Positions 1 through 6,176 of a DNA stretch of 30,615 nt are shown here, in pieces. The position numbers were made by a program, and so were the translations under genes. Positions within the stretch are counted from its first letter, which is position 1. Each line of letters opens with the position of its first letter. This DNA comes from a virus. The notes under the pieces are model-generated. The model saw only the letters and a list, made by a program, of their open reading frames with translations, did not search any database and had not been told where the DNA came from. Where the stretch lies: positions 1 to 30,615 of the IMG/VR virus record IMGVR_UViG_3300006928_000045, one strand, 5' to 3'.

Positions 1-123
1 GGAATACTATCTGAATACAGCTGGGAATGTAAGAACCAAGAGAAATTAAACATTTGGAAAGCATTGCACCAAAGCGAAGGCGATGCAAGAGGCACGTTAA
101 AAACGCCTGTAGTAGTTTTTACA
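1..123. repeat. Terminal direct repeat, left copy (circular overlap)
   Basis: These 123 bases are repeated exactly at 30493-30615. The repeat lies inside one nuclease gene that becomes complete when the ends are joined, so it marks a closed circular or circularly permuted genome of about 30,492 bp. An exact overlap of this size is typical of assembler k-mer overlap. A true short terminal repeat cannot be excluded from sequence alone. Confidence 0.95.
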
Positions 124-216
124 AAGAATCACGAAAATGATTACTGTGCATTAAGGTATGAAGATTTTATTAATATATTATTAGAGCTTGATGAATTGCG
201 TAATGAAAGCAAATGA
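1..216 (+). CDS. Resolvase-like PD-(D/E)XK nuclease, C-terminal part (gene crosses the ends)
   Basis: This is the 3' part of a 117-residue gene that starts at 30355 near the window's right end; codon 47 falls on base 1. It carries the core WECKNQ (Glu55, Lys57 in whole-protein numbering), the Glu-x-Lys half of a PD-(D/E)XK active site, followed by TPVVVFTKN, a typical closing strand. The Glu12 and Asp41 partners are encoded in the right-end part. Small nucleases of this type resemble archaeal Holliday junction resolvases and would process recombination or replication intermediates, perhaps before packaging. The stop (TGA, 214-216) overlaps the start of the sigma-like gene, so the two are probably translationally coupled. 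The fold is inferred from motifs only. Confidence 0.8.
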   Translation, partial: GILSEYSWECKNQEKLNIWKALHQSEGDARGTLKTPVVVFTKNHENDYCALRYEDFINILLELDELRNESK

Positions 217-715
217 TGTTTTAAATATATTACACGATCACCAACAAACTTGGTTATTAATTGCTGACCGTTTACTGTATAGAGATGATGAACAAACAAC
301 ACAGGACATAGTACAAGAAATGTATCTACAGATATATGATTTATTAGAAGATGATAAACTACAACCACAGCAGATAATAATAAACAACAAGCCACACTTT
401 GGAATAGTGAAACGAATTATAGAACAATTAATACAACACCAAGCCAATAATGAAAACAGATTACCAAAGGATGATAACTGTGTATTAAACAACATAGTAC
501 AGGATGAGGTAGAAAACGTGGAGGAGCTAACTACATTGATTGAAGAAATACTACAAGAAATGCATTGGTTTGATAGAAAACTATTCAAGCTATATGTAAA
601 GAAATTCAATAGCGTAAGATCATTAGCAAAAGAAACCAAGTTAGGACACGTTACAGTATATAATACAATAAACAAATGCAGAAACAATATAAAAAAAAAG
701 TTAAATGAAAAGTAA
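203..715 (+). CDS. Sigma-factor-like transcription regulator (ECF type)
   Basis: This 170-residue protein has the two parts expected of a small sigma-70/ECF factor. Residues 14-50 resemble region 2, with QDIVQEMYLQIY matching the usual EDLVQEVFLRLW pattern. Residues 122-166 resemble region 4, with a helix-turn-helix at about 137-158 (SVRSLAKETKLGHVTVYNTI). The linker is acidic. ATG 203 is chosen because it overlaps the upstream nuclease stop; TTG 188 and ATG 191 are also in frame. It lies late in the early transcript, just before the terminase genes, a fitting place for a factor that redirects host RNA polymerase to late promoters. The two identical-register modules at 3082 and 11141 are candidate targets. 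Sigma activity is inferred from sequence resemblance. Confidence 0.7.
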   Translation: MKANDVLNILHDHQQTWLLIADRLLYRDDEQTTQDIVQEMYLQIYDLLEDDKLQPQQIIINNKPHFGIVKRIIEQLIQHQANNENRLPKDDNCVLNNIVQDEVENVEELTTLIEEILQEMHWFDRKLFKLYVKKFNSVRSLAKETKLGHVTVYNTINKCRNNIKKKLNEK

Positions 716-1094
716 AGGATTAGGCGATACCGTAGAAAAGGTAACAAAGGCAACAGGACTAAAGAAAGCAACAGATTTCATATTTAATAAATTAGGGGTT
801 GATTGCGGATGTGATAAAAGAAAAGAAAAATTAAATAAGTTATTTCCATATAAGAAACCTGAATGTTTAACAGAAGAAGAATATATGGTACTGAAAGGAT
901 TCTTTAAAAGAGTTAAGAGCAATATATCAGCAAGCGAACAAACCGCATTGCTTGATATTTACAACAGAGTATTTAAACAGAATAGGCAACCATCAACCTG
1001 CGGAAGCTGTGTAAAGGAATTAGTAAATGACATGAAAACACTATTTAAAGAGTATGAACAAGAACAAGAAGCACAAACTGAAAAAGGAAGCTGA
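705..1094 (+). CDS. Conserved phage protein of unknown function
   Basis: A 129-residue protein that starts inside the end of the sigma-like gene (11-bp overlap). Its N-terminus (GLGDTVEKVTKATGLKKATD, then a CGCD motif near residue 34) looks like a family I recognise from Bacteroidetes phages, always without a known function. Four cysteines (two in CGCD, two in CGSC near residue 105) could form a metal site. The C-terminal 25 residues are strongly charged and Gln/Glu-rich. Its place between the sigma-like gene and the terminase genes hints at late transcription or packaging, but this is only context. Confidence 0.8.
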   Translation: MKSKGLGDTVEKVTKATGLKKATDFIFNKLGVDCGCDKRKEKLNKLFPYKKPECLTEEEYMVLKGFFKRVKSNISASEQTALLDIYNRVFKQNRQPSTCGSCVKELVNDMKTLFKEYEQEQEAQTEKGS

Positions 1095-1173
1095 AGATAA
1101 ATTAAGAGAGTATCTTAATGAATATGAACAAGATATAAACAACAATGAAAATACAATGAGAGATGAGCAATAA
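1054..1173 (+). CDS. Very small charged protein (39 aa)
   Basis: A 39-residue frame that starts inside the previous gene (41-bp overlap) and ends 11 bp into the small terminase gene. It is almost wholly charged or polar (MNKNKKHKLKKEAEDKLREY at the start), with no hydrophobic core. It fills the only gap in an otherwise overlapping gene chain, the main reason to call it. No family is recognised. It could also be a translational bridge with no function of its own product. Confidence 0.4.
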   Translation: MNKNKKHKLKKEAEDKLREYLNEYEQDINNNENTMRDEQ

Positions 1174-1504
1174 TGAAAACTTAAAACATTTTGAAAAAGG
1201 ACAAAGCGGAAATCCTAAAGGCAGACCAAAAGGCAGTAAGAACCGCAGCACAATAGTTAAGGAAATATTAAACTTAATGGTGCAAGTAAAAGATGATGAA
1301 GGTAATGATAAATGGCAAAGCAATGAGTATCTAATAGTACAGGCAATGGTAAACAAAGCAATTGAAAAAGGTGATGTTGCTGCGTTCAATGCGTTGTATG
1401 ATAACCTATATGGCAAACTAAAGGATACTGTTGATATGAATACTACTGAAACAATAAACCACGATTTTAAAAAGCTAATTAGTGGAATTAAGTTTAAGCA
1501 GTAA
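1163..1504 (+). CDS. terS: Terminase small subunit-like protein (DUF5681-type)
   Basis: A 113-residue protein whose N-terminus, FEKGQSGNPKGRPKGSKN (residues 10-27), is the hallmark of DUF5681-type proteins found next to large terminases. The Arg/Gly/Lys-rich stretch suggests nucleic-acid binding. The rest is predicted helical (IVKEILNLMVQ; AMVNKAIEKGDVAAFNALYDNLYG). It ends 23 bp inside the large terminase gene, which supports the role of small subunit: recognising phage DNA and handing it to the packaging motor. The assignment rests on motif and synteny. Confidence 0.75.
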   Translation: MSNNENLKHFEKGQSGNPKGRPKGSKNRSTIVKEILNLMVQVKDDEGNDKWQSNEYLIVQAMVNKAIEKGDVAAFNALYDNLYGKLKDTVDMNTTETINHDFKKLISGIKFKQ

Positions 1505-2690
1505 ATACAGAGTATTCCATACATCAGATGCACGTTACTTTATTGTAACAGGCGGCAGGGGTTCAGGTAAATCATTTGCAATAAACACCATACTGTTAAT
1601 GCTTACCTATCAAGCAGGGCATACCATACTATTTACAAGATACACATTACGAGCAGCAGCCATTAGTATCATACCAGAATTTATTGAGAAGTTAGAATTG
1701 TTAAACGTTTCACAGGAGTTTAAAATAACACGTGATGAAATAATAAACAAAGGCAACGGAAGCAAAATAATATTTCGTGGGATTAAAACCTCATCAGGTG
1801 ATCAAACAGCTAATCTAAAATCATTGCAGGGTATCACTACTTGGGTTATGGATGAGGCAGAAGAATTAAACGATGAGGATATCTTTGATAAGATTGATTT
1901 AAGTGTACGTAACAAAGCACAGGATAATAGAGTGATACTAATATTGAATCCAACTACAAAAGAACATTTCATATATCAACGTTGGTTTGAATCACGCGGC
2001 ATTGAAGCAGGTGCAAACATAACTAAAGAAGATACATCATACATACACACTACCTACAAGGATAACATAGAGAATCTTTCACCAAGTTATATTAAGCAAA
2101 TAGAAACAATGCAGAAGCGCAGACCAGAACGCTACAAGCACACAATACTTGGTAGTTGGTTAGATAAAGCAGAGGGTGTTATATTTGATAATTGGATAGT
2201 AGGAGAATTTAAGCAGGTTGGCAAAATAGTATTTGGGCAGGATTACGGTTTCAGTAATGATCCAAGTACATTAGTAAAAACAAGCATAGATAAATCAAAC
2301 AAGGTTATATATGTGCAGCTATGTTTCTATCAACCTAAACTAACCACAAGTGAGATAGCAGTATTGAATAAAAAGTTTGCAGCTAATAACTTAATTGTTG
2401 GTGATAGTGCTGAACCACGTTTAATAACTGAACTGAGCGCACATTGTAATATAGTGCCTGCAATCAAAGGGCAAGGCAGCATTACATACGGTATTAGTTT
2501 ACTACAGGATTATGATTTAGTAATAGATCCAGAAAGCACAGATATAATAAAGGAGCTTAACAACTATTGTTGGTTAGAAAAGAAAAGCCAAACACCAGTA
2601 GATAATTTTAATCACGCACTTGATGCATTACGTTATGCAGTTAGTTATCAATTGCAGAATCCACATTTAGGTGAGTATCATTTATATTAA
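1482..2690 (+). CDS. terL: Terminase large subunit (packaging ATPase and nuclease)
   Basis: A 402-residue packaging motor of the PBSX/Terminase_3 kind. The ATPase has Walker A GGRGSGKS (24-31), Walker B WVMDEAEE (121-128, catalytic Glu125) and coupling motif LNPTT (155-159). The C-terminal RNase H-like nuclease has its acidic residues at Asp254 (GQDYG), Asp308 (GDSAEP) and Asp381 (HALDALRY). The protein pumps DNA into the prohead and cuts it. No ATG is available before the ATPase core, so GTG 1482 is the likely start, overlapping the small subunit by 23 bp. It is the last gene of the early transcript before a 432-bp noncoding region. Length is normal for the family. Confidence 0.95.
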   Translation: MELSLSSKYRVFHTSDARYFIVTGGRGSGKSFAINTILLMLTYQAGHTILFTRYTLRAAAISIIPEFIEKLELLNVSQEFKITRDEIINKGNGSKIIFRGIKTSSGDQTANLKSLQGITTWVMDEAEELNDEDIFDKIDLSVRNKAQDNRVILILNPTTKEHFIYQRWFESRGIEAGANITKEDTSYIHTTYKDNIENLSPSYIKQIETMQKRRPERYKHTILGSWLDKAEGVIFDNWIVGEFKQVGKIVFGQDYGFSNDPSTLVKTSIDKSNKVIYVQLCFYQPKLTTSEIAVLNKKFAANNLIVGDSAEPRLITELSAHCNIVPAIKGQGSITYGISLLQDYDLVIDPESTDIIKELNNYCWLEKKSQTPVDNFNHALDALRYAVSYQLQNPHLGEYHLY

Positions 2691-2784
2691 AATAAAACAA
2701 TTAATTAAGTATCTTAAGTTCATTGATAAAAAGAAAATGGAGTATATGATTAAAGCAGGCAGAGCAATGTTTTAATTGTAGCGT

Positions 2785-2843
2785 GGCTTAAGCCCTCCTT
2801 AAGCATTAAGATAAGAAAAGATAAAATAAGATATATATGCAAA
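2785..2843 (+). repeat. 59-bp stem-loop and AAGATAAG repeat, intergenic copy
   Basis: By eye this matches 27631-27689, inside the replication initiator gene, at 49 of 59 positions without gaps. It opens with a perfect 7-bp stem and 5-base loop (GCTTAAG, CCCTC, CTTAAGC at 2786-2804) and continues as a purine-rich run of AAGATAAG-like units, ending ATATGCAAA. The loop differs from the other copy while the stem is kept. Phage initiators often bind repeats in their own gene, so this is a candidate replication origin or initiator binding site. There is no T-run after the stem, so it is not an ordinary terminator. Confidence 0.6.
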
Positions 2844-2859
2844 AAAAGTTTAAAAAAGT

Positions 2860-2889
2860 TTTGTATTTAAATAATTATAATTATATTTG
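2860..2889 (+). promoter_or_regulatory. Bacteroidetes-type promoter for the noncoding RNA
   Basis: TTTG (2860-2863) and TATATTTG (2882-2889) are separated by 18 bases, a full match to the TTTG / TAnnTTTG promoter of Bacteroidetes. The spacer ends in the palindromic ATAATTATAATTA (2871-2883), which recurs in the same position relative to the -7 box of the early promoter at 24329-24341. It reads into a stretch without a plausible gene and with a terminator about 180 bp later. Confidence 0.7.
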
Positions 2890-2893
2890 AAAT

Positions 2894-3075
2894 ATGAAAA
2901 GTAGTTATTTAGCTTAAAGACGTTTAAGTTATCCAATTATTAACAAGTGTATTTTAATACAAAAACGGAGAATAAATAACGAAATAAGAAACATAAAACA
3001 AGAGGCAGCCGCGTCTTAGACAGCGTAAGTCCTCATAACATTAAAGAGCTATTCACTATGAGTAGCTTTTTTTTT
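2894..3075 (+). ncRNA. Candidate phage noncoding RNA, about 180 nt
   Basis: The stretch has a strong promoter in front and an intrinsic terminator at its end, with only a seven-codon frame (MKSSYLA, 2894-2917) inside. It can fold a small hairpin at 2948-2961 (TGTAT, TTTA, ATACA). It also has a more GC-rich nested stem at 3002-3034: GAGG with CCTC outside, then CGC with GCG and GTC with GAC around a UUA loop. GC content here is clearly above the AT-rich surroundings, which suggests a selected structure. It does not fit a tRNA. The 5' end is estimated from the promoter. A long leader RNA for the tail operon is an alternative if the terminator is read through. Confidence 0.5.
3043..3075 (+). terminator. 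Intrinsic terminator before the tail operon
   Basis: AAAGAGCTA (3043-3051) pairs with TAGCTTTTT (3063-3071) with one G-U pair, and a run of nine T (3067-3075) follows. The loop can form an extra TCA/TGA pair. It ends the candidate noncoding RNA and separates early from late transcription. Confidence 0.7.
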
Positions 3076-3081
3076 ATATTT

Positions 3082-3120
3082 GTGCATAACACTAAGCACT
3101 TTTTTTTACATTATATATAA
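3082..3120 (+). promoter_or_regulatory. Late-type hairpin/promoter module, copy 1 (tail operon)
   Basis: GCATAACACT (3084-3093), 13 bases, then TACATTA (3107-3113), followed by TATATAA just before ATG 3123. The same two blocks with the same 13-base gap occur before the scaffold gene at 11147-11176. The first block also lies in a hairpin, GTGC (3082-3085) with GCAC (3096-3099), followed by eight T, so it may act as terminator and promoter together. No TTTG box is found at the usual distance, so it is not a standard host promoter. A promoter for the phage sigma-like protein is the favoured reading. Confidence 0.55.
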
Positions 3121-3122
3121 CT

Positions 3123-3752
3123 ATGAAAGCACAAATTAAAGTACCAGAATCACTTGAAGAAATTACACTTAAGCAATACCAGAAGTGGTTAAAGATTTCA
3201 GAAGGCAAAGAACTTGATTCATTTTTACAACAAAAGATGATAGAGATATTTTGCAATGTACCGCTTAAAGAGGTGTTAACTATTAAAGTAAATTACGTTA
3301 ATCAAATATGTACAGCTATAGATGAATTGTTTAAAAAGCAACCTATGTTTATTAATAGGTTTAAATACAAAGGTGTACAATACGGCTTTATACCTAAACT
3401 GGATGATATTACATTTGGAGAATATGTTGATCTGGATACTTACCTTGCTGATTGGAGTTTAATGCATAAAGCAATGAGTGTATTATACAGGCGTATTAAT
3501 TTTGAAAAGGATAAAGAATACATTATTGATCCTTATGAAAGTGCAGAAGCATACGATTTGCAAAGCATAACTTTAGATATTGTATTTGGTGCGCTTGTTT
3601 TTTTTTACAATTTAAGCAACGAGTTACAGAATCGTATCCTGAATTATTTAGCGACACAGGAGGAAGTGGAACTGCCTCAAGATTTGAGGGCTTCAGTACT
3701 AAATGGGGATGGTATCAATCCATCTATGGATTATGCAAAGGGGATATTATGA
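3123..3752 (+). CDS. Tail assembly chaperone, zero-frame product (G-like)
   Basis: A 209-residue cytoplasmic protein, first gene of the tail operon. It has a mostly helical, charged N-terminus (LEEITLKQYQKWLKISEGKE) and a mid part FIPKLDDITFGEYVDLDTYL that I recognise from Bacteroidetes phage tail regions. The gene carries a T9 run at 3598-3606 with the in-phase heptamer T_TTT_TTT. Slipping back one base there enters a frame that is open to 3865. A short product plus a longer frameshifted product is the arrangement of the lambda gpG/gpGT tail chaperones that coat the tape measure before tail tube assembly. Unusually, the tape measure gene is 4.7 kb downstream rather than adjacent. Role inferred from frameshift architecture and context. 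Confidence 0.65.
   Translation: MKAQIKVPESLEEITLKQYQKWLKISEGKELDSFLQQKMIEIFCNVPLKEVLTIKVNYVNQICTAIDELFKKQPMFINRFKYKGVQYGFIPKLDDITFGEYVDLDTYLADWSLMHKAMSVLYRRINFEKDKEYIIDPYESAEAYDLQSITLDIVFGALVFFYNLSNELQNRILNYLATQEEVELPQDLRASVLNGDGINPSMDYAKGIL
3599..3605 (+). other. Programmed -1 ribosomal frameshift site (T_TTT_TTT)
   Basis: Within the run of nine T the zero-frame codons are GTT TTT TTT TAC, giving a canonical X_XXY_YYZ slippery heptamer. Before the slip the chaperone frame encodes ALVFF. After it, the -1 frame continues LQFKQRVTESYPELF and stays open for 86 residues to TGA 3863-3865. Both frames encode protein-like sequence after the slip, which argues against simple decay. A weak ACGA/TCGT stem (3619-3635) may help; no strong pseudoknot is evident. 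Confidence 0.65.
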
Positions 3753-3865
3753 AAATTGATGAGGTAACAAATATTAAACTACACACTTGTCTGATGCACT
3801 TATCATTTGAAAAAGATAAAGCAGAACTTGAACAACATATAATAAAGAGCAATGCAAAGAGATGA
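3605..3865 (+). CDS. Tail assembly chaperone, -1 frame extension (T-like domain)
   Basis: This 86-residue extension is reached by the frameshift at 3599-3605, making a fusion of about 247 residues. The segment TKWGWYQSIYGLCKGDIMKI followed by DEVTNIKLHTCLMHLSFEKDKAELEQ is well ordered and resembles C-termini of Bacteroidetes phage tail chaperones (W-x-W-Y, a GD turn, then a Cys/Leu helix and an EK-rich helix). Its last 38 codons also have their own ATG at 3749, overlapping the zero-frame stop as ATGA, so independent translation of a 38-residue peptide is possible. The frame before ATG 3749 is as protein-like as the part after it, which favours the fusion. It ends 14 bp into the next gene. Confidence 0.65.
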   Translation, partial: LQFKQRVTESYPELFSDTGGSGTASRFEGFSTKWGWYQSIYGLCKGDIMKIDEVTNIKLHTCLMHLSFEKDKAELEQHIIKSNAKR

Positions 3866-4118
3866 TATATTAAAAGAAATAATGGATCGCGAGATGTTTG
3901 GCAAGGATGAATATGTAATACTTGCTGATGGTTTTGAGGATGCGTTTTTAGGTGTTACAGCAGTTAAACCTGCTCGTGCAGTATATAGTTATTGGAAGTG
4001 TTTAGATATTATTATGAAACAAGATGATAGCGATTTTGATGAAGCACTTGATTGGTTAAATGAATTTATAGATGAAGAATTAGGAGAACACGCTCCATTA
4101 TATATTAAATTATTATGA
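3852..4118 (+). CDS. Small acidic protein in the tail operon, unknown
   Basis: An 88-residue protein overlapping the chaperone extension by 14 bp and the next gene by 4 bp (ATGA). It is acidic with aromatic clusters (AVYSYWKCLDIIMKQDDSDF) and an Asp/Glu-rich C-terminal helix. No signal peptide, membrane segment or recognised motif is visible. Tight coupling between tail genes suggests a virion assembly role, but the product could be an accessory chaperone or a minor structural protein. Confidence 0.75.
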   Translation: MQRDDILKEIMDREMFGKDEYVILADGFEDAFLGVTAVKPARAVYSYWKCLDIIMKQDDSDFDEALDWLNEFIDEELGEHAPLYIKLL

Positions 4119-4570
4119 AAAGTTTTTACAACGTAATAGATAAAATTAAAACGGTAGTTACAACAGAACCGTTTAACAATGAAATAACATTTGGTGATAT
4201 TGCTGATATTGATTTAAAGAAGCAGAGTTTGTTTCCATTGGCACACGTAATGATAAACAATGCCACAATAAACAACCAGTATGTAACAATGAACATTACA
4301 ATATTCTTTATGGATTTAGTAGATATTAGTAATGAGCAAACAACAGATTTATACAGGGGCAACGATAACAGGCAAGATATACTAAACACACAACTGGCAT
4401 TAGCCACAAGGGTAATAAGAGTATTGCAAAAAGCAGAGCCATACAGAGATGAGTTTGAATTGTTAACGGATGCAAGCTGTGAGCCATTTACAGAACGTTT
4501 TGATAATATGCTTGCAGGATGGGCAGTAACGTTTGATATAGGTGCAAAAGATGATATGACACATTGTTAA
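4115..4570 (+). CDS. Putative tail terminator or tail-completion protein
   Basis: A 151-residue protein with mixed strand and helix content. Features include NITIFFMDLVDISN in the middle, a conserved-looking helix (LNTQLALATRVIRVLQ) and a closing segment PFTERFDNMLAGWAVTFDIG. This pattern resembles tail terminator or neck proteins that lie next to HK97 gp10-like genes in Bacteroidetes phages. The next gene is exactly such a protein and starts on the last base of this stop codon (TAATG). The protein would cap the tail tube or join it to the head. Assignment by position and pattern only. Confidence 0.5.
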   Translation: MKSFYNVIDKIKTVVTTEPFNNEITFGDIADIDLKKQSLFPLAHVMINNATINNQYVTMNITIFFMDLVDISNEQTTDLYRGNDNRQDILNTQLALATRVIRVLQKAEPYRDEFELLTDASCEPFTERFDNMLAGWAVTFDIGAKDDMTHC

Positions 4571-5043
4571 TGAAAGAATTTGATAAGATATTAAAAAAGT
4601 ATGCTGATTACGTAATACGTGAATCAAGGAATAATTTAGTTAGGGGTAAAAACAATGCTTCACAAAGGTTATCTGATTCATTGGGTTACACTATCAAAGA
4701 TACAAGCGTTAAGTTTGAGGGCGAATATTATGGGCAGTTTGTAGATAAAGGTGTGCGAGGTGCTGAATCAACATATCCAGAAAGCGGAAGTTCTCCATTT
4801 AAATACACTAACAAAATGCCACCATCAAAAGCATTTGATAAGTGGACTGTTAGAAAAGGCATAGCACCAAGAGATAAGGAAGGCAAGTTTTTAAAAAGGC
4901 AATCATTAAATTTTTTAATAGCAAGAAGCATTTACAAAAAAGGAATTAGAGCAACATTGTTTTTTACAAAACCATTTGAAAAGGGGCAGGAGCTTTTTGG
5001 AGATGATTTTGCGGAAGCAGTAATAAAAGATAAATTAATATGA
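4570..5043 (+). CDS. HK97 gp10-like tail-completion protein
   Basis: A 157-residue basic protein. An N-terminal helix with Lys/Arg pairs is followed by GEYYGQFVDKGVRGAEST (about residues 51-68), which matches the Y-x-x-FV-x-x-G core of HK97 gp10/neck-type proteins. A Pro/Gly-rich loop and a C-terminal domain (FLIARSIYKKGIRATLFFTK) follow. Proteins of this type sit at the head-tail junction. ATG 4570 is preferred over TTG 4564 because it overlaps the previous stop as TAATG. The next gene overlaps by 4 bp. Confidence 0.7.
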   Translation: MKEFDKILKKYADYVIRESRNNLVRGKNNASQRLSDSLGYTIKDTSVKFEGEYYGQFVDKGVRGAESTYPESGSSPFKYTNKMPPSKAFDKWTVRKGIAPRDKEGKFLKRQSLNFLIARSIYKKGIRATLFFTKPFEKGQELFGDDFAEAVIKDKLI

Positions 5044-6176
5044 GTACAATAATAAGAACAAGATCACCATATTTTATAAGGACACCACAGGAAACGAATG
5101 TAAATTTAAATTACTTTCAAATAGTAATAACAGTTCACGGAGGGCTAACAGGTTCAGTTACAGTATGCGATGATTTGTATGCTACATATACATTACAGAA
5201 AAAACCATTACCAAACGAGGATTCAGTTTCTTTTGATATTAGTGAAATAGTTAACGATCATTTAATACAAACATTTAACGGCACATATTCTAATAGTGCA
5301 TTAACACAAGCAATTTGGGTTGATGTATCAACAACGGCAAGAGAATCTGATGGCACTATTATAGGGAGTGCAACAAACACTACATATCTTGCAAAGGAGG
5401 GTTATAATAAATTTAAAGAGGGCGTTAATTATGTAACAGAACCTACAAGCATGATGAGCGCGGATTATTTAGAATACCATAAAGGAAGTTATATAACACT
5501 ACCAATAAATGCAGAACGGGTTAATAGCTTAACATGGAAATTAAACAGTAGCACAATATCAACAGTTAGCTATACAGATAATGGTAATCAGAATCAAAAA
5601 ATAAAATATGGAACAGTAAACACAGCAGCACAAAGCTATGATGAGGTTGTAGTTACTTATGATACATCATCAACAAAATCTATTACACTAAAAGAAATAA
5701 GCGAATGTAAATATCCAGTAAATAAAATTACCTTTTTAAATAGGTGGGGCGCATTACAAGACATATTCTTTTTTAAAAAATCAATTGATAGTTTAGATAC
5801 AAGAGGCGAACAATTTAACAGGAGCATTTTTAAAGCAAGAAGCGTATCATTAGAGCCACCAGAAGAAGGGGAAGACTGTGAAGAAACAATTACATACAAT
5901 TCATATAGCACAACAGCACACGCAAAAAAAACATTTAATGTAAATGGGGTTGAATCAGTTTCTTTAAATAGTGGCTTTGTTAGTGAAACAGCTAATGTAT
6001 ATTTTGAGGAATTAATGGTTAGTGAATATATTTGGCTAACAGATTCAGATGCAGTTGTTTATCCTGTAACATTAAAAGATAGTTCATTTACTTATAAAAC
6101 AGGATTAAATGATAAGCTAATAAACTATACAATGAACTTTGAAAAAGCATTTGATTTAGCAAACAATATTAGATAA
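5040..6176 (+). CDS. Tail protein, probably distal tail or baseplate (378 aa)
   Basis: A large, strand-rich, Thr/Ser/Asn-rich protein without a signal peptide or membrane segment, as expected for a virion component. The segment ITFLNRWGALQDIFFFKKS (about residues 229-247) is a pattern I recognise from Bacteroidetes phage tail proteins of unknown function. The first 120 residues look like a tandem beta-sandwich. It overlaps both neighbours (ATGA before, TAATG after), and the next gene encodes an even larger virion protein, so the two probably form the tail tip together. A precise role cannot be read from the sequence. Confidence 0.65.
   Translation: MSTIIRTRSPYFIRTPQETNVNLNYFQIVITVHGGLTGSVTVCDDLYATYTLQKKPLPNEDSVSFDISEIVNDHLIQTFNGTYSNSALTQAIWVDVSTTARESDGTIIGSATNTTYLAKEGYNKFKEGVNYVTEPTSMMSADYLEYHKGSYITLPINAERVNSLTWKLNSSTISTVSYTDNGNQNQKIKYGTVNTAAQSYDEVVVTYDTSSTKSITLKEISECKYPVNKITFLNRWGALQDIFFFKKSIDSLDTRGEQFNRSIFKARSVSLEPPEEGEDCEETITYNSYSTTAHAKKTFNVNGVESVSLNSGFVSETANVYFEELMVSEYIWLTDSDAVVYPVTLKDSSFTYKTGLNDKLINYTMNFEKAFDLANNIR

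Larger units (their letters stand above)
2691..3122 (+). other. 432-bp noncoding control region
   Basis: The longest stretch without a supported gene. In order it holds a stem-loop (2786-2804) that begins a 59-bp repeat also found in the replication initiator gene, a host-type promoter (2860-2889), a likely noncoding RNA (2894-3075), its terminator (3043-3075) and a hairpin/promoter module (3082-3120) that leads the tail operon. A possible 34-codon GTG frame at 2671-2775 (basic, ending KAGRAMF) overlaps the terminase end and is not convincing. A seven-codon ATG frame at 2894-2917 starts at or next to the expected transcription start. Confidence 0.75.

Noticed and set aside
2671-2775. Possible 34-residue GTG-started gene at the end of the terminase gene
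   Set aside because: No ATG, no coupling to a following gene, and very Lys/Ile-rich sequence expected by chance in AT-rich DNA.
2785-2843. Decayed second copy of the replication initiator gene
   Set aside because: The in-frame translation does resemble the initiator linker with three stops, but similarity ends sharply at both edges and the stem geometry is kept, so a functional DNA site fits better.
3002-3034. Possible tRNA or attachment site in the GC-richer stem
   Set aside because: The stems are too short, and no acceptor, anticodon or T-arm layout can be drawn. No integrase is present to use an attachment site.
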